Program-made: the position numbers and the translations under genes
Notes under the pieces: generated by a model
The model's database searches: none
The model's input: only the letters and a program-made list of their open reading frames with translations
What the model was told of the DNA's origin: nothing
In this document: one piece after another, positions 7,116-14,607 of the stretch
How the letters are laid out: every line of letters starts with the position of its first letter
Position numbering within the stretch: position 1 is the first letter of the stretch
IMG/VR virus record: IMGVR_UViG_3300030106_002014
Span: 1 to 30,248 of that record
DNA: 30,248 bases
Source: a virus
Strand: one strand, 5' to 3'

Positions 7116-8132
7116 GCATCTATCTGGGGTGGAGATAGTCCTTCAGTAGCCTGGGGAGAAAACTCCTGGCAATCAAACACTGTTTCAATTTCTTTAACAG
7201 CACCGTCCGCATCAACAACTTCAGTTGGTTCTATAACAGCCTTTAACCAAAACGGTTGGGGTGGAGCTCAATGGGGTAATGATGGTTGGGGTGTAAACTA
7301 TTCTGTTGCTTTAACAGGTTTACAAGCAACATCTGCATTAGGAACACCGCTTGCTGAAGAATTTTTAGATGTTCCTTTAACTGCACCTACTGGTTTAACC
7401 TCTTCATTAGGATCTTTAACTTTAGATTTAACTTCATTTGCAGCTTTAACAGCACCAAGTCAAATGACTTCTGAAGTTGGAAGTTTTGATAATGCTGGAA
7501 CACTAGTCGGTTGGGGTAGAAATGGTTGGGGCGAAGAACCTTATGGAGATTCATTTAATAAACTAGTTCAACCTACAGGAATTAGCGCAACAGCAAGTGT
7601 TGGAGCGATAGCGCCTGCTGACGTGGTTGGATTAACGGGAGTATCATCGACAGCGAGTGTCGGATCTATTAATTTACAATTTACGTATTCTTTAGATGGA
7701 CAATCGGCTACAGCAAGTGTTGGATCTATCGTACCTGAAATAGGTGTTCCATTAACAGGAGTATCATCAACAGCAAGTGTCGGAGCAATTGTACCTGAGA
7801 TAGGTGTTCCATTAACAGGAGTGTCAGCAACTGCATCTATTGGTGACATAACCGTAACAGAAGTATTAATAGTTAGAATTGGTCAAGATGGTGTAGATAC
7901 ACCAGCTATTTTAACTTCTTCAGTTGGAGCTATTATTCCAGAAATAGGTGTACCAATAACAGGAATAGCAGCAACTTCAGCAGTGGGTGCAATAGCACCT
8001 GAAGACGTAATGGGATTAACAGGTTTAGAAGCAACTTCAGAAATAGGTACAGATGGCTTTGGAACCATAGCATATAAAGATATTGACATTACAGGTAATA
8101 CATCGTACACAGACATAAATCATGCTGCTTAA
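7113..8132 (+). CDS. Tail protein with twelve short beta repeats
   Basis: A 339-residue protein. The N-terminal third has Trp/Gly-rich motifs (SIWGGDSPSVAWGENSW, GWGGAQWGNDGWG, GWGRNGWGEEPYG). Around and after them is a tandem motif of the form L-T-G/A-x-x-(S/A)-T-(A/S)-x-(V/I/L)-G-x-(I/L), for which I count about twelve copies. Several are spaced 20 residues apart (PEIGVPLTGVSSTASVGAIV), others by 15-45 residues. Such Gly/Trp plus repeat proteins occur in tail-fibre regions of marine phages. A shaft or spacer in a tail fibre or spike is the likely role; beta folding is inferred from the strand/turn pattern. There are no cysteines. Its start is occluded by a hairpin. Confidence 0.6.
   Translation: MASIWGGDSPSVAWGENSWQSNTVSISLTAPSASTTSVGSITAFNQNGWGGAQWGNDGWGVNYSVALTGLQATSALGTPLAEEFLDVPLTAPTGLTSSLGSLTLDLTSFAALTAPSQMTSEVGSFDNAGTLVGWGRNGWGEEPYGDSFNKLVQPTGISATASVGAIAPADVVGLTGVSSTASVGSINLQFTYSLDGQSATASVGSIVPEIGVPLTGVSSTASVGAIVPEIGVPLTGVSATASIGDITVTEVLIVRIGQDGVDTPAILTSSVGAIIPEIGVPITGIAATSAVGAIAPEDVMGLTGLEATSEIGTDGFGTIAYKDIDITGNTSYTDINHAA
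7566..8050 (+). repeat. Coding tandem repeats in the tail protein gene
   Basis: Near-identical DNA units of 60 bases occur at about 7730 and 7790 (both starting GTACCTGA-ATAGGTGTTCC with one base changed), with related copies at about 7580, 7640, 7700, 7935 and 7995. The reading frame is kept through all copies. The high DNA identity of the two central units, against more diverged outer ones, points to recent expansion or gene-conversion-like exchange. Confidence 0.7.
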
Positions 8133-8152
8133 TTGATTAAGGAGAAAATAAT

Positions 8153-9445
8153 ATGGCATCAACATTTACAGCGCTTGGCGTAGAATTAATGGCAACCGGT
8201 GAAAATGCCGGAACTTGGGGAACTAAAACTAATACCAATTTAAATATTATTGAACAGATATCTGGTGGTTTTACACAGCAATCAATTGCTGGTGGTGCAC
8301 AAACAACTACTTTATCGGTATCTGATGGATCAACTGGTGCTACTCTTGCACACAGAATGATAGAATTCACTGGTTCAATCACAGGAAATCAGGTTGTAAC
8401 AATACCTTTAGACGTTCAAACATTTTATTTTTTAAGAAACTCAACTTCAGGTGCGTACACTGTACAGTTTAAATATGTATCTGGATCTGGAGATACCTTT
8501 ACTTTTTCAACTACAGACAAAGGTGATCAATTAATTTTTGCATCAGCTAACGATGGGACTAATCCTGATATAATTACTTTAAGCTTTGGTGATGTTACAT
8601 TAACAGGCACTGAAACCTTAACAAATAAAACTTTAACTTCACCGGCAATCGGAACATCTATTTTAGATACTAACGGAAACGAACTAGCTTTACTTACAGC
8701 TACAAGTTCAGCAGTAAACGAATTTACAATCGCAAACGCAGCAACAGGTAATGGACCTACTTTTTCATCTACTGGTGGGGACACAAATATTGATATTAAT
8801 ATAACGCCAAAAGGAACTGGAGACGTGGTTCTTGCAGGTGACACTGTAAAAGTTGGAGACTCAGGGGCAGCAGCTGTCCTAACTTCAAACGGTGCAGGAG
8901 CACTTACAGTAACAACTGGCGGTACAGAAAATTTAGTTTTAAGCACTAACAGCGGAACTAACTCAGGGACAGTTACTATTACAGACGCAGCTAATCAAAA
9001 CATTATAGCGGCACCTAACGGATATGGTAATTTTGAAATATCTGGCTTAGGTAAAATTGATGCTGTTATGGAAACAGCAACTATTGCTGCAACAGGAACT
9101 ACTGGAACAGTAAACTATGATGTTCTTACTCAAGCAGTTCTTTACCATACTTCAAACGCAGCAGGAAACTTTACAGTAAATTTTAGAGGCGACGGTTCAA
9201 ATACTTTAAACGTAATTATGGATACAGGAGAATCAGTTACGGCTGCATTCTTAGTAACCCAAGGTGGTACTGCTTACTACAATAACGCAGTTACAATTGA
9301 CGGATCAAGTATAACACCAGAATGGCAAGGTGGTTCAGCGCCTACTGGAGGAAATACTAACTCAGTTGACGTGTATCAGTACACAATTATCAAAACTGGG
9401 GACGCGTCGTTTACAGCGTTTGCGTCACAAACGCAGTTTGCGTAA
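8153..9445 (+). CDS. Tail fibre-like protein
   Basis: A 430-residue protein with AAGGAG before the ATG. The N-terminus (STFTALGVELMATGENAGTW, then GTKTNTNLNIIEQ) is the module I associate with fibre and spike proteins of marine phages and probably anchors it to the tail. The middle is T/S/G/N-rich with the common LTGTETLTNKTLTSPAIGTS and DTNIDINITPKGTGDVVLAG motifs, seen in many phage fibres before receptor-binding ends. The C-terminal about 130 residues (from KIDAVMETATIAATG) look like a different, more globular beta domain and may contact the receptor. No chaperone domain or catalytic motif is visible. Confidence 0.7.
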   Translation: MASTFTALGVELMATGENAGTWGTKTNTNLNIIEQISGGFTQQSIAGGAQTTTLSVSDGSTGATLAHRMIEFTGSITGNQVVTIPLDVQTFYFLRNSTSGAYTVQFKYVSGSGDTFTFSTTDKGDQLIFASANDGTNPDIITLSFGDVTLTGTETLTNKTLTSPAIGTSILDTNGNELALLTATSSAVNEFTIANAATGNGPTFSSTGGDTNIDINITPKGTGDVVLAGDTVKVGDSGAAAVLTSNGAGALTVTTGGTENLVLSTNSGTNSGTVTITDAANQNIIAAPNGYGNFEISGLGKIDAVMETATIAATGTTGTVNYDVLTQAVLYHTSNAAGNFTVNFRGDGSNTLNVIMDTGESVTAAFLVTQGGTAYYNNAVTIDGSSITPEWQGGSAPTGGNTNSVDVYQYTIIKTGDASFTAFASQTQFA

Positions 9446-9515
9446 GGGTAATTTCGGGTTATGGGATTCTTATTCCAAACTGGATTCAGAGGAGTTAAAA
9501 AGGAATAGAAATTAT

Positions 9516-9977
9516 ATGTTATACTGTGCAGCAAAAATAGATGAAAATAATGTAGTTACAGATACTATTGTTGTGGATGATACAAATATTAGAAACAATA
9601 ATGGAAATTTGGACGACGATATTTGTACAACTTTTTGCAATGAAATAAGACAGACAACTGGCAACTGGAAGTGGGCAGGAATGTATCAAGAAGATCAAGC
9701 TTACGTAAGAAAAATAGAACCTGGTATTGGAGACAATTGGGATCCAGGATCTAATAAATTTTATCAAAAAAAACCACATGCTTCGTGGGTTTTGGACTCT
9801 GATTTAAATTGGCAGCCACCGGTCCCTAGACCAAATAATACTACAAAATGGATTTGGAGTGAGGATACACAGGCATGGGAATTACCAGAACAACCATTTG
9901 AAGTAAGTACAAATTATTATGACGAGACTCCGGGAGATCCGGACAACGACAACTACATAGGGAGGGCAGAAGACTAA
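9516..9977 (+). CDS. Conserved tail-region protein, cyanophage-like family
   Basis: A 153-residue protein. I chose ATG 9516 (AAGGA at 9500-9504) because the longer open frame would overlap the fibre gene in a different frame and encode an R/K-rich, unlike-protein extension. Pattern: CAAKIDENNVVTDTIVVDD, GNWKWAGMYQ, RKIEPGIGDNWDPGSNKFY, KPHASWVLDSDLNWQPPVPR, TKWIWSEDTQAWE. This order of motifs matches a small protein common beside tail-fibre genes of marine T4-like and other phages, function unknown to me. The acidic C-terminus runs directly into the glycine-rich protein gene (1-base overlap), so the two are probably made together. Confidence 0.6.
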   Translation: MLYCAAKIDENNVVTDTIVVDDTNIRNNNGNLDDDICTTFCNEIRQTTGNWKWAGMYQEDQAYVRKIEPGIGDNWDPGSNKFYQKKPHASWVLDSDLNWQPPVPRPNNTTKWIWSEDTQAWELPEQPFEVSTNYYDETPGDPDNDNYIGRAED

Positions 9978-10852
9978 TGCCATTATTAGGATCAAGAGGT
10001 GCAGCAGCAGCAAGAGGCTTCGGTTTTGGAGGTGGAGCTGAAGATTTTATGGAAGCTACAGGTGGATCAGTAGCTACTTCAGGAAATTTTAAAATACACA
10101 CATTTACATCATCAGCTAACTTTGTAGTAGATGTAGAATACACAAATCCAAGTGAATACCCTGTTCAAGTTTTAATCGTAGCCGGCGGTGGCGGCGGTGG
10201 AGATGGCGGCGGAAACGGCGGCGCAGGTGGTGCTGGCGGGTATCTCGAAGGAACATTTACAAATTTAACAGCAGGTTCATATCCTGCTTCTATTGGAAAT
10301 GGCGGAAATACAAACAACAGTGGAAACGGTAGCGGTCAAGCTGGATCTAACTCTACATTCAACGGTGCAACTGCTAATGGCGGTGGATCCGGTGGCGGAG
10401 GTTCTCAGTCGGGAGGAGTAGGCGGAACAGGTGGCTCTGGCGGCGGAGGAGCTCGAGGTGGCGGCGGAAGTGCTAACCAAGGTAACTCTAACGGATTAAC
10501 TGGATACGGAAACAGCGGTGGCGCTGGTTCGCACAACACATGCTCAGGCGGTGGCGGCGGAGCAGGCTCTGGTGGTCAAGGTTCAAGTGGCGGAAACGGC
10601 GGTAACGGAAGATCGTGGCCTGGAAATTCTACAACTTACGCTGGAGGTGGCGGAGGCTCACGTCAATCAGGACCTGGTCCTGGAACCGGAGGAAACGGTG
10701 GCGGAGGCCCTGGTTCTCCTGGAATCGGTGGAACACCTGATAGTGGAACAAACGGATTAGGCGGTGGAGCAGGCGGTGCCTGTGACTCAGGCCCAGGTTC
10801 TACTGGTGGTTCTGGTGTAGTAATTGTTAAGTATCAATTCCAAGCAGGTTAA
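9977..10852 (+). CDS. Glycine-rich tail-tip / adhesin-like protein
   Basis: A 291-residue protein with runs of Gly over residues about 68-280. It begins, after a short linker, with the typical strand FKIHTFTSSANFVVDVEY and YPVQVLIVAGGGGGG and ends GGSGVVIVKYQF; these two edges define the widespread phage glycine-rich domain. Similar poly-Gly stretches form stacked polyglycine-II sandwiches in phage tail-tip adhesins such as the Salmonella phage S16 gp38; similarity here is by composition only. It contains two Cys (near CSGGGG and ACDSG) and short GPGPG and SPGIG stretches. It is the last gene before the oxygenase array, which makes it a candidate target. Codons use GGC/GGT/GGA heavily, making a GC-rich island. 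Confidence 0.7.
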   Translation: MPLLGSRGAAAARGFGFGGGAEDFMEATGGSVATSGNFKIHTFTSSANFVVDVEYTNPSEYPVQVLIVAGGGGGGDGGGNGGAGGAGGYLEGTFTNLTAGSYPASIGNGGNTNNSGNGSGQAGSNSTFNGATANGGGSGGGGSQSGGVGGTGGSGGGGARGGGGSANQGNSNGLTGYGNSGGAGSHNTCSGGGGGAGSGGQGSSGGNGGNGRSWPGNSTTYAGGGGGSRQSGPGPGTGGNGGGGPGSPGIGGTPDSGTNGLGGGAGGACDSGPGSTGGSGVVIVKYQFQAG

Positions 10853-10889
10853 TATTGCATCTCATAGCTCTTTCTGGTAGAAGGGGCGT

Positions 10890-11678
10890 ATGAAAGACAA
10901 AAAGTATTTTAGCATTAATGTCGTTGATGAATTTTTCGAAGACCCTAAAAAGGTTGTAAACTTTGCAAACACTTTAAAGTTTAAAGAAGGTCCATATGGT
11001 CGTTGGCCAGGTGTAAGATCAGATGCATTACATGAAGTAGACTATAAGTTTTTTATCTCTGTTTTATCTAAAATATTTTCTTTGTCTTTTGACTACAAGC
11101 ATCACAATGTAAATTGGGATAACGTAGAAATGTATTTTCAAAAAACATATCCGTATGATGATAAAAATAAAGATAGTATTGTTAATAAAGGTCTTGTTCA
11201 TGCAGATGGAGATTATCCTTTAGTTGGTTTAATATATCTAACAGAGGGTGCTGATATTGAATCAGGTACTTCTATAGTAGAACCAATAAAAAAATACACA
11301 GAAGCACAAGCTAAAAAAGAATCAGATGTATTTACCAAAAGAAAGATTAAGTTTTATAAAAAATTAAAAGATGAAGTAACTAAAAAAGATTTAGATAATT
11401 ATGGTAAATTAGTTAAGGACTGTAATTCTAAGTTTTATGAAAAATTAAAGGTTAATAATATTTTTAACAGAGCTTTGTTGTATAACGGAAACGACTACCA
11501 TAAAGCTAATTCTTTTTTTACAGGAAAAAAAGAAAGACTAACATTAGTGTTCTTTGTTAAAAACGTACAGTCTACAGGGTTTTTTCCCTTACAGAGACTA
11601 GACGCTAATGCAACTATTTTAGATTATGATAGCAATAAAAAAGAAAGCTATAAAAAAACAAACAATACAAAACATTGA
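10890..11678 (+). CDS. 2OG-Fe(II) oxygenase-like protein, array member 1
   Basis: A 262-residue protein starting the oxygenase series, with AGAAGGGG before the ATG. It has the jelly-roll iron site pattern: H104-x-D106 (GLVHADGDYPLVGLIYL), distal H204 (NGNDYHKANSF) and R216 (GKKERLTLVFFV) as candidate 2-oxoglutarate anchor. A lysine-rich helical insertion (about residues 133-190) separates the two halves. The overall look is close to the DUF6445-type oxygenase-like family. It probably hydroxylates an unknown substrate using O2, Fe(II) and 2-oxoglutarate in the host cytoplasm. Its last 53 bases overlap the next gene in another frame. No sign of decay. Confidence 0.7.
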   Translation: MKDKKYFSINVVDEFFEDPKKVVNFANTLKFKEGPYGRWPGVRSDALHEVDYKFFISVLSKIFSLSFDYKHHNVNWDNVEMYFQKTYPYDDKNKDSIVNKGLVHADGDYPLVGLIYLTEGADIESGTSIVEPIKKYTEAQAKKESDVFTKRKIKFYKKLKDEVTKKDLDNYGKLVKDCNSKFYEKLKVNNIFNRALLYNGNDYHKANSFFTGKKERLTLVFFVKNVQSTGFFPLQRLDANATILDYDSNKKESYKKTNNTKH

Positions 11679-12171
11679 AGATATAGTATCTTCTTCTTTG
11701 TTTTATTGGAATCTCTACGAAGAAACTAGAGAAGGTAATGTAGCACTAAATAAAAAATATAAAACTGAGGATACACATCAATTAGTGCATCCTGTTTTTA
11801 AAGTAAACCAACAAAAAACTAGCCCTTATTATCCTGCTTTTTTAAATCTGTTTCAAGAAATAATTAATAGCACAGTAAAAAGAGATGTCATATTACTGAG
11901 GATGAAAGTTAATTTATTATTTAAATCAAACAAAAAAATAATAAACCCTTTTCATATTGATGATAAGTTAGACAAAAATTATTTTTCAATGATATACTAT
12001 GTAAATAACTCTGATGGAGATACTGTAATATATGATAATAAAAAACTAGTTAGAGTTAAACCCGAAGCAGGAAAGATTTTAATGTTTGATGGATCGTTAT
12101 ACCATGCTTCTAGTAGACCAACTAAAAATAAACTTAGAAAGGTAGTAAATATAAATTTTAAATATGCTTAA
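11626..12171 (+). CDS. 2OG-Fe(II) oxygenase-like protein, array member 2
   Basis: A 181-residue protein. Iron site: H110-x-D112 (NPFHIDDKLDKN), strand FSMIYYVNNSDGDT, then GKILMFDGSLYH with H160 and R171 (KLRKVVNINF). The order HxD, IYYVN, G-x-hydrophobic-F-DG-x-x-x-H and R is classic for P4H/cyanophage-type 2OG dioxygenases. I chose ATG 11626, giving a 53-base overlap with member 1, because no later ATG precedes the conserved N-terminal helix; both frames are lysine-rich there. The substrate is unknown. Its stop overlaps the next start by 8 bases. Confidence 0.78.
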   Translation: MIAIKKKAIKKQTIQNIEDIVSSSLFYWNLYEETREGNVALNKKYKTEDTHQLVHPVFKVNQQKTSPYYPAFLNLFQEIINSTVKRDVILLRMKVNLLFKSNKKIINPFHIDDKLDKNYFSMIYYVNNSDGDTVIYDNKKLVRVKPEAGKILMFDGSLYHASSRPTKNKLRKVVNINFKYA

Positions 12172-12778
12172 ATTAGACTCAGGTTTACCCGAACTAGAAA
12201 TTAATTCTTGGTTTCCAACATTAATAGGTGTTAGTTTTTATAAGAACCATAACAAAGAAGCGCCAGGTATTATAAAACACTTAGACTCACAAAAAAAGTA
12301 TTGTAGTAAATCCATAGGACAATCTAGTTTTTATTTACACAGTTGCCACAAAGATAAAAAATTAAAAAATTTAAATAAATGGATACAAGATAGAGTTAAT
12401 GACTATACAAAATTTAATGGTTTTCCAAAAAAATGTAAACCCGTTGAGTCATGGTTTCATTGGTATAAAGAAAATAATTTAGCTGATGCACACGTTCATT
12501 TGGGTAGAACTATATCCACTATATATTATTTGCAAAGTGACCCAGATGATTCAAGAGTAATATTTCATTCACCTCTTCCGGTGGACATGGCTAATCCTTT
12601 TGACACTACAGCTAATGATAGTAAAGAAAGACACAAAAAAGATCATACGCACACAGAGTGTTTTTATAAACCTATTGAAGGAATGCTGTTAATATTCAGG
12701 TCTTATTTATGGCACAAAGTAGAGTTAAAAAATAACAAATTAAAAGATAGAATTATAATTAGTTGGGATTTAAAATAA
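12164..12778 (+). CDS. 2OG-Fe(II) oxygenase-like protein (TIGR02466 type), array member 3
   Basis: A 204-residue protein. It starts LEINSWFPTLIGVSFY, typical of the putative 2OG-Fe(II) oxygenases grouped as TIGR02466. Candidate metal residues are H110-x-H112 (ADAHVHLGRTISTIYYL) in place of the usual HxD, then distal H184 (RSYLWHKVEL) and R196 (DRIIISWDL). A His/Asp-rich insertion (residues about 140-168, with KERHKKDHTHTE) might give extra metal binding. The short gap to the next gene is a 1-base TAATG overlap. Enzymatic activity is inferred from the fold pattern only. Confidence 0.7.
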   Translation: MLKLDSGLPELEINSWFPTLIGVSFYKNHNKEAPGIIKHLDSQKKYCSKSIGQSSFYLHSCHKDKKLKNLNKWIQDRVNDYTKFNGFPKKCKPVESWFHWYKENNLADAHVHLGRTISTIYYLQSDPDDSRVIFHSPLPVDMANPFDTTANDSKERHKKDHTHTECFYKPIEGMLLIFRSYLWHKVELKNNKLKDRIIISWDLK

Positions 12779-13365
12779 TGTTTGTTAGGACATCATATTG
12801 GTATTTTAAGAATGCAGTAGATAATTTTTTTATTAACTCTTTAAATGAAGCCGTTAAAAAACAAGAAACTATACGAGGCAAGATAGACGGCAAAAAAGTT
12901 GACAGTAAAAGACGCGAGTCTGATGTTAAGTTTATATCTGAGCAATGGATCTACGATGCATTACTACCATATATAAGAACAGCCAATCAATCTGCAAAAT
13001 GGAATTATGATTTTGATTATTGTGAGGCGGCTCAATACACTATTTATAAAAAGGGCCAACACTATGGTTGGCATACAGATATGGCTGATGATCCTTATGA
13101 CACAGAGGATATAAGTTTTAAAGGTAAGGTTAGAAAATTAAGTTGCACATTATTATTAAACGACACTAAGGAATATAAAGGTGGAAGTTTTGAATTTGAT
13201 CTTAGAAATACAAGAGACAAAGAAAACATTGTCAAAGTAAAAGAACTTGAAAACAAGGGGGATCTAATAGTTTTCCCATCTCATCTTTGGCACAGAGTAA
13301 AACCTGTTACTTCTGGCAAAAGATTAAGTCTAGTAGTTTGGTTTATAGGGCCACCATTTAAATGA
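12778..13365 (+). CDS. 2OG-Fe(II) oxygenase, PKHD/PiuC-like, array member 4
   Basis: The clearest member: 195 residues with GQHYGWHTDM (H99, D101), LSCTLLLNDTKEYKGGSFEF and DLIVFPSHLWHRVKPVTSGK (H172, then R182) followed by RLSLVVWFIGP. This matches the PKHD-type hydroxylase pattern (PiuC-like, prolyl 4-hydroxylase superfamily). I chose ATG 12778, which overlaps the upstream stop as TAATG, over an in-frame TTG at 12763 that would extend into the previous gene. It should be catalytically competent by its residues. Typical relatives hydroxylate Pro or related residues or small molecules; the substrate here is unknown. Confidence 0.88.
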   Translation: MFVRTSYWYFKNAVDNFFINSLNEAVKKQETIRGKIDGKKVDSKRRESDVKFISEQWIYDALLPYIRTANQSAKWNYDFDYCEAAQYTIYKKGQHYGWHTDMADDPYDTEDISFKGKVRKLSCTLLLNDTKEYKGGSFEFDLRNTRDKENIVKVKELENKGDLIVFPSHLWHRVKPVTSGKRLSLVVWFIGPPFK

Positions 13366-13961
13366 GTTTTAAAAAACAAAAATATTTAGTTATTAAAAAT
13401 GCTGTGCCCAGGATGATAGCAGACTACTCTTATCATTATCTGTTATTAAAAAGATCTGTTTTTTATAAGATGGATACTTTAAAACATTTTGGGGATTATG
13501 GTGACCCCATGGTGCCAAATAGTTATTGTCATTACGCCGACATATTAATGGAAACATTATTAGTTGAGATGCTTCCTTTGATGAAGAAAAAAACTAAACT
13601 TGATTTAATACCTACTTACACTTATTGTAGGATTTATAAAAAAGGTGATGAATTAAAAAGACATAAAGATAGACCAAGTTGTGCGGTATCAACAACTTTA
13701 AATCTAGGTGGTGATCCGTGGCCTATATATTTAGAACCTTCTGGTAAGAAGAACATGAAAGGAATTAAGATAGATTTAAAACCAGGTGATATGTTAATCT
13801 ATGATGGTTGTGCATTAGAGCATTGGAGAAAACCTTTTAAAGGAAGAACATGTGCTCAGGTTTTTTTACATTACAATACATCGAACGATGAAAAAAATAA
13901 ATTTGATAGTAGACCAATGTTAGGACTACCTTTGGAGTTTCAAAATGCCAAGACCAAGTAA
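13362..13961 (+). CDS. 2OG-Fe(II) oxygenase, prolyl-hydroxylase-like, array member 5
   Basis: A 199-residue protein beginning KYLVIKNAVPRMIADY, a typical N-terminal helix of phage 2OG hydroxylases. Catalytic pattern: TYCRIYKKGDELKRHKDRPS with H101-x-D103, then TTLNLGGDPWPIYLEP, then GDMLIYDGCALEHWRKPF with H154, then R162 (GRTCAQVFLHY). These are all residues needed for Fe(II) and 2-oxoglutarate binding. It resembles prolyl 4-hydroxylase-like proteins of marine cyanophages and algal viruses. It starts in an ATGA overlap with member 4 (4 bases) and overlaps member 6 by 17 bases. Confidence 0.85.
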   Translation: MSFKKQKYLVIKNAVPRMIADYSYHYLLLKRSVFYKMDTLKHFGDYGDPMVPNSYCHYADILMETLLVEMLPLMKKKTKLDLIPTYTYCRIYKKGDELKRHKDRPSCAVSTTLNLGGDPWPIYLEPSGKKNMKGIKIDLKPGDMLIYDGCALEHWRKPFKGRTCAQVFLHYNTSNDEKNKFDSRPMLGLPLEFQNAKTK

Positions 13962-14607
13962 ACCTAGAAATCTAGCAAATAAACCAAAACATAAACATGA
14001 ACCTCTAGAAGCTCATGTTGGTCCTCACTTTATGGTTGCAACATTTAGAGGGCAGTACAAAGGGATATCTGACGAACTAGATATTAGAAACACGGACTAT
14101 TATAAAAAGAAAGGTGGTCAAACAATTAACTTACATAAAGATCCATACTTTAAAGACTTAATTAAAAAAATAAAAATATCTGTACTTTATGTTGCAGAGC
14201 ATTGGTACAAAGTTATTCCTGGGTACAAAGTAGACGTTGTTTCCCTATGGGTCAATTCAAATGAAAAAGGTATGAACCACCCACCCCATAATCATATGAA
14301 TACTTTTTTAAGTGGTACACTATTTTTAGATGGTGATGGCACAGACTATCCACCTATAAAATTTATAAGACCCTATCCTCAACCAAACCTACCTATTATT
14401 AAACAGTATAATCAAATTAATAGTAATGTATGTCATTTCGCTTGTGTGAAAGATAACTTTATAATATTTCCTTCATACTTTTTTCATTACGTAGACACCA
14501 ATCAAAATAAAAAACCCCGTATATCTATTTCTTTTGATACAGTATTACGCGGTAAGTACGGTGAGATAACTAATCAAGGTGAGACTGTGGGACAGTTTAA
14601 ACTTTAA
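13945..14607 (+). CDS. 2OG-Fe(II) oxygenase-like protein (TIGR02466 type), array member 6
   Basis: A 220-residue protein. After a basic, probably unstructured N-terminus (residues 1-20) it has VDVVSLWVNSNEKGMNHPPH followed by NHMNTFLSGTLFL, giving H112, H115 and H117 as the iron-site region, then FIIFPSYFFHYV with H181 and R192 (KKPRISISFD). The order is that of 2OG-FeII_Oxy_5/TIGR02466 proteins, in which H-x-H precedes the SG-x-x-Y/F-L strand. It starts 17 bases inside member 5 and joins member 7 by a 1-base TAATG overlap. Substrate unknown. Confidence 0.75.
   Translation: MPRPSKPRNLANKPKHKHEPLEAHVGPHFMVATFRGQYKGISDELDIRNTDYYKKKGGQTINLHKDPYFKDLIKKIKISVLYVAEHWYKVIPGYKVDVVSLWVNSNEKGMNHPPHNHMNTFLSGTLFLDGDGTDYPPIKFIRPYPQPNLPIIKQYNQINSNVCHFACVKDNFIIFPSYFFHYVDTNQNKKPRISISFDTVLRGKYGEITNQGETVGQFKL

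Noticed and set aside
7566-8050. Possible CRISPR-like array
   Set aside because: Repeats are in frame, variable, and have no unique spacers; they encode a tail protein.
9330-9515. Extended start for the gene at 9516, with 62 extra residues
   Set aside because: Would overlap the fibre gene by 116 bases, with an R/L/Q-rich sequence unlike the rest of the protein; ATG 9516 has a ribosome site and matches the family N-terminus.
10277-10760. Alternative-frame ORFs within the glycine-rich gene (one each strand)
   Set aside because: Produced by GGN-rich codons; no ribosome sites and no family resemblance.
12763-12777. TTG start for array member 4
   Set aside because: The TAATG overlap at 12778 fits the style of the rest of the operon.
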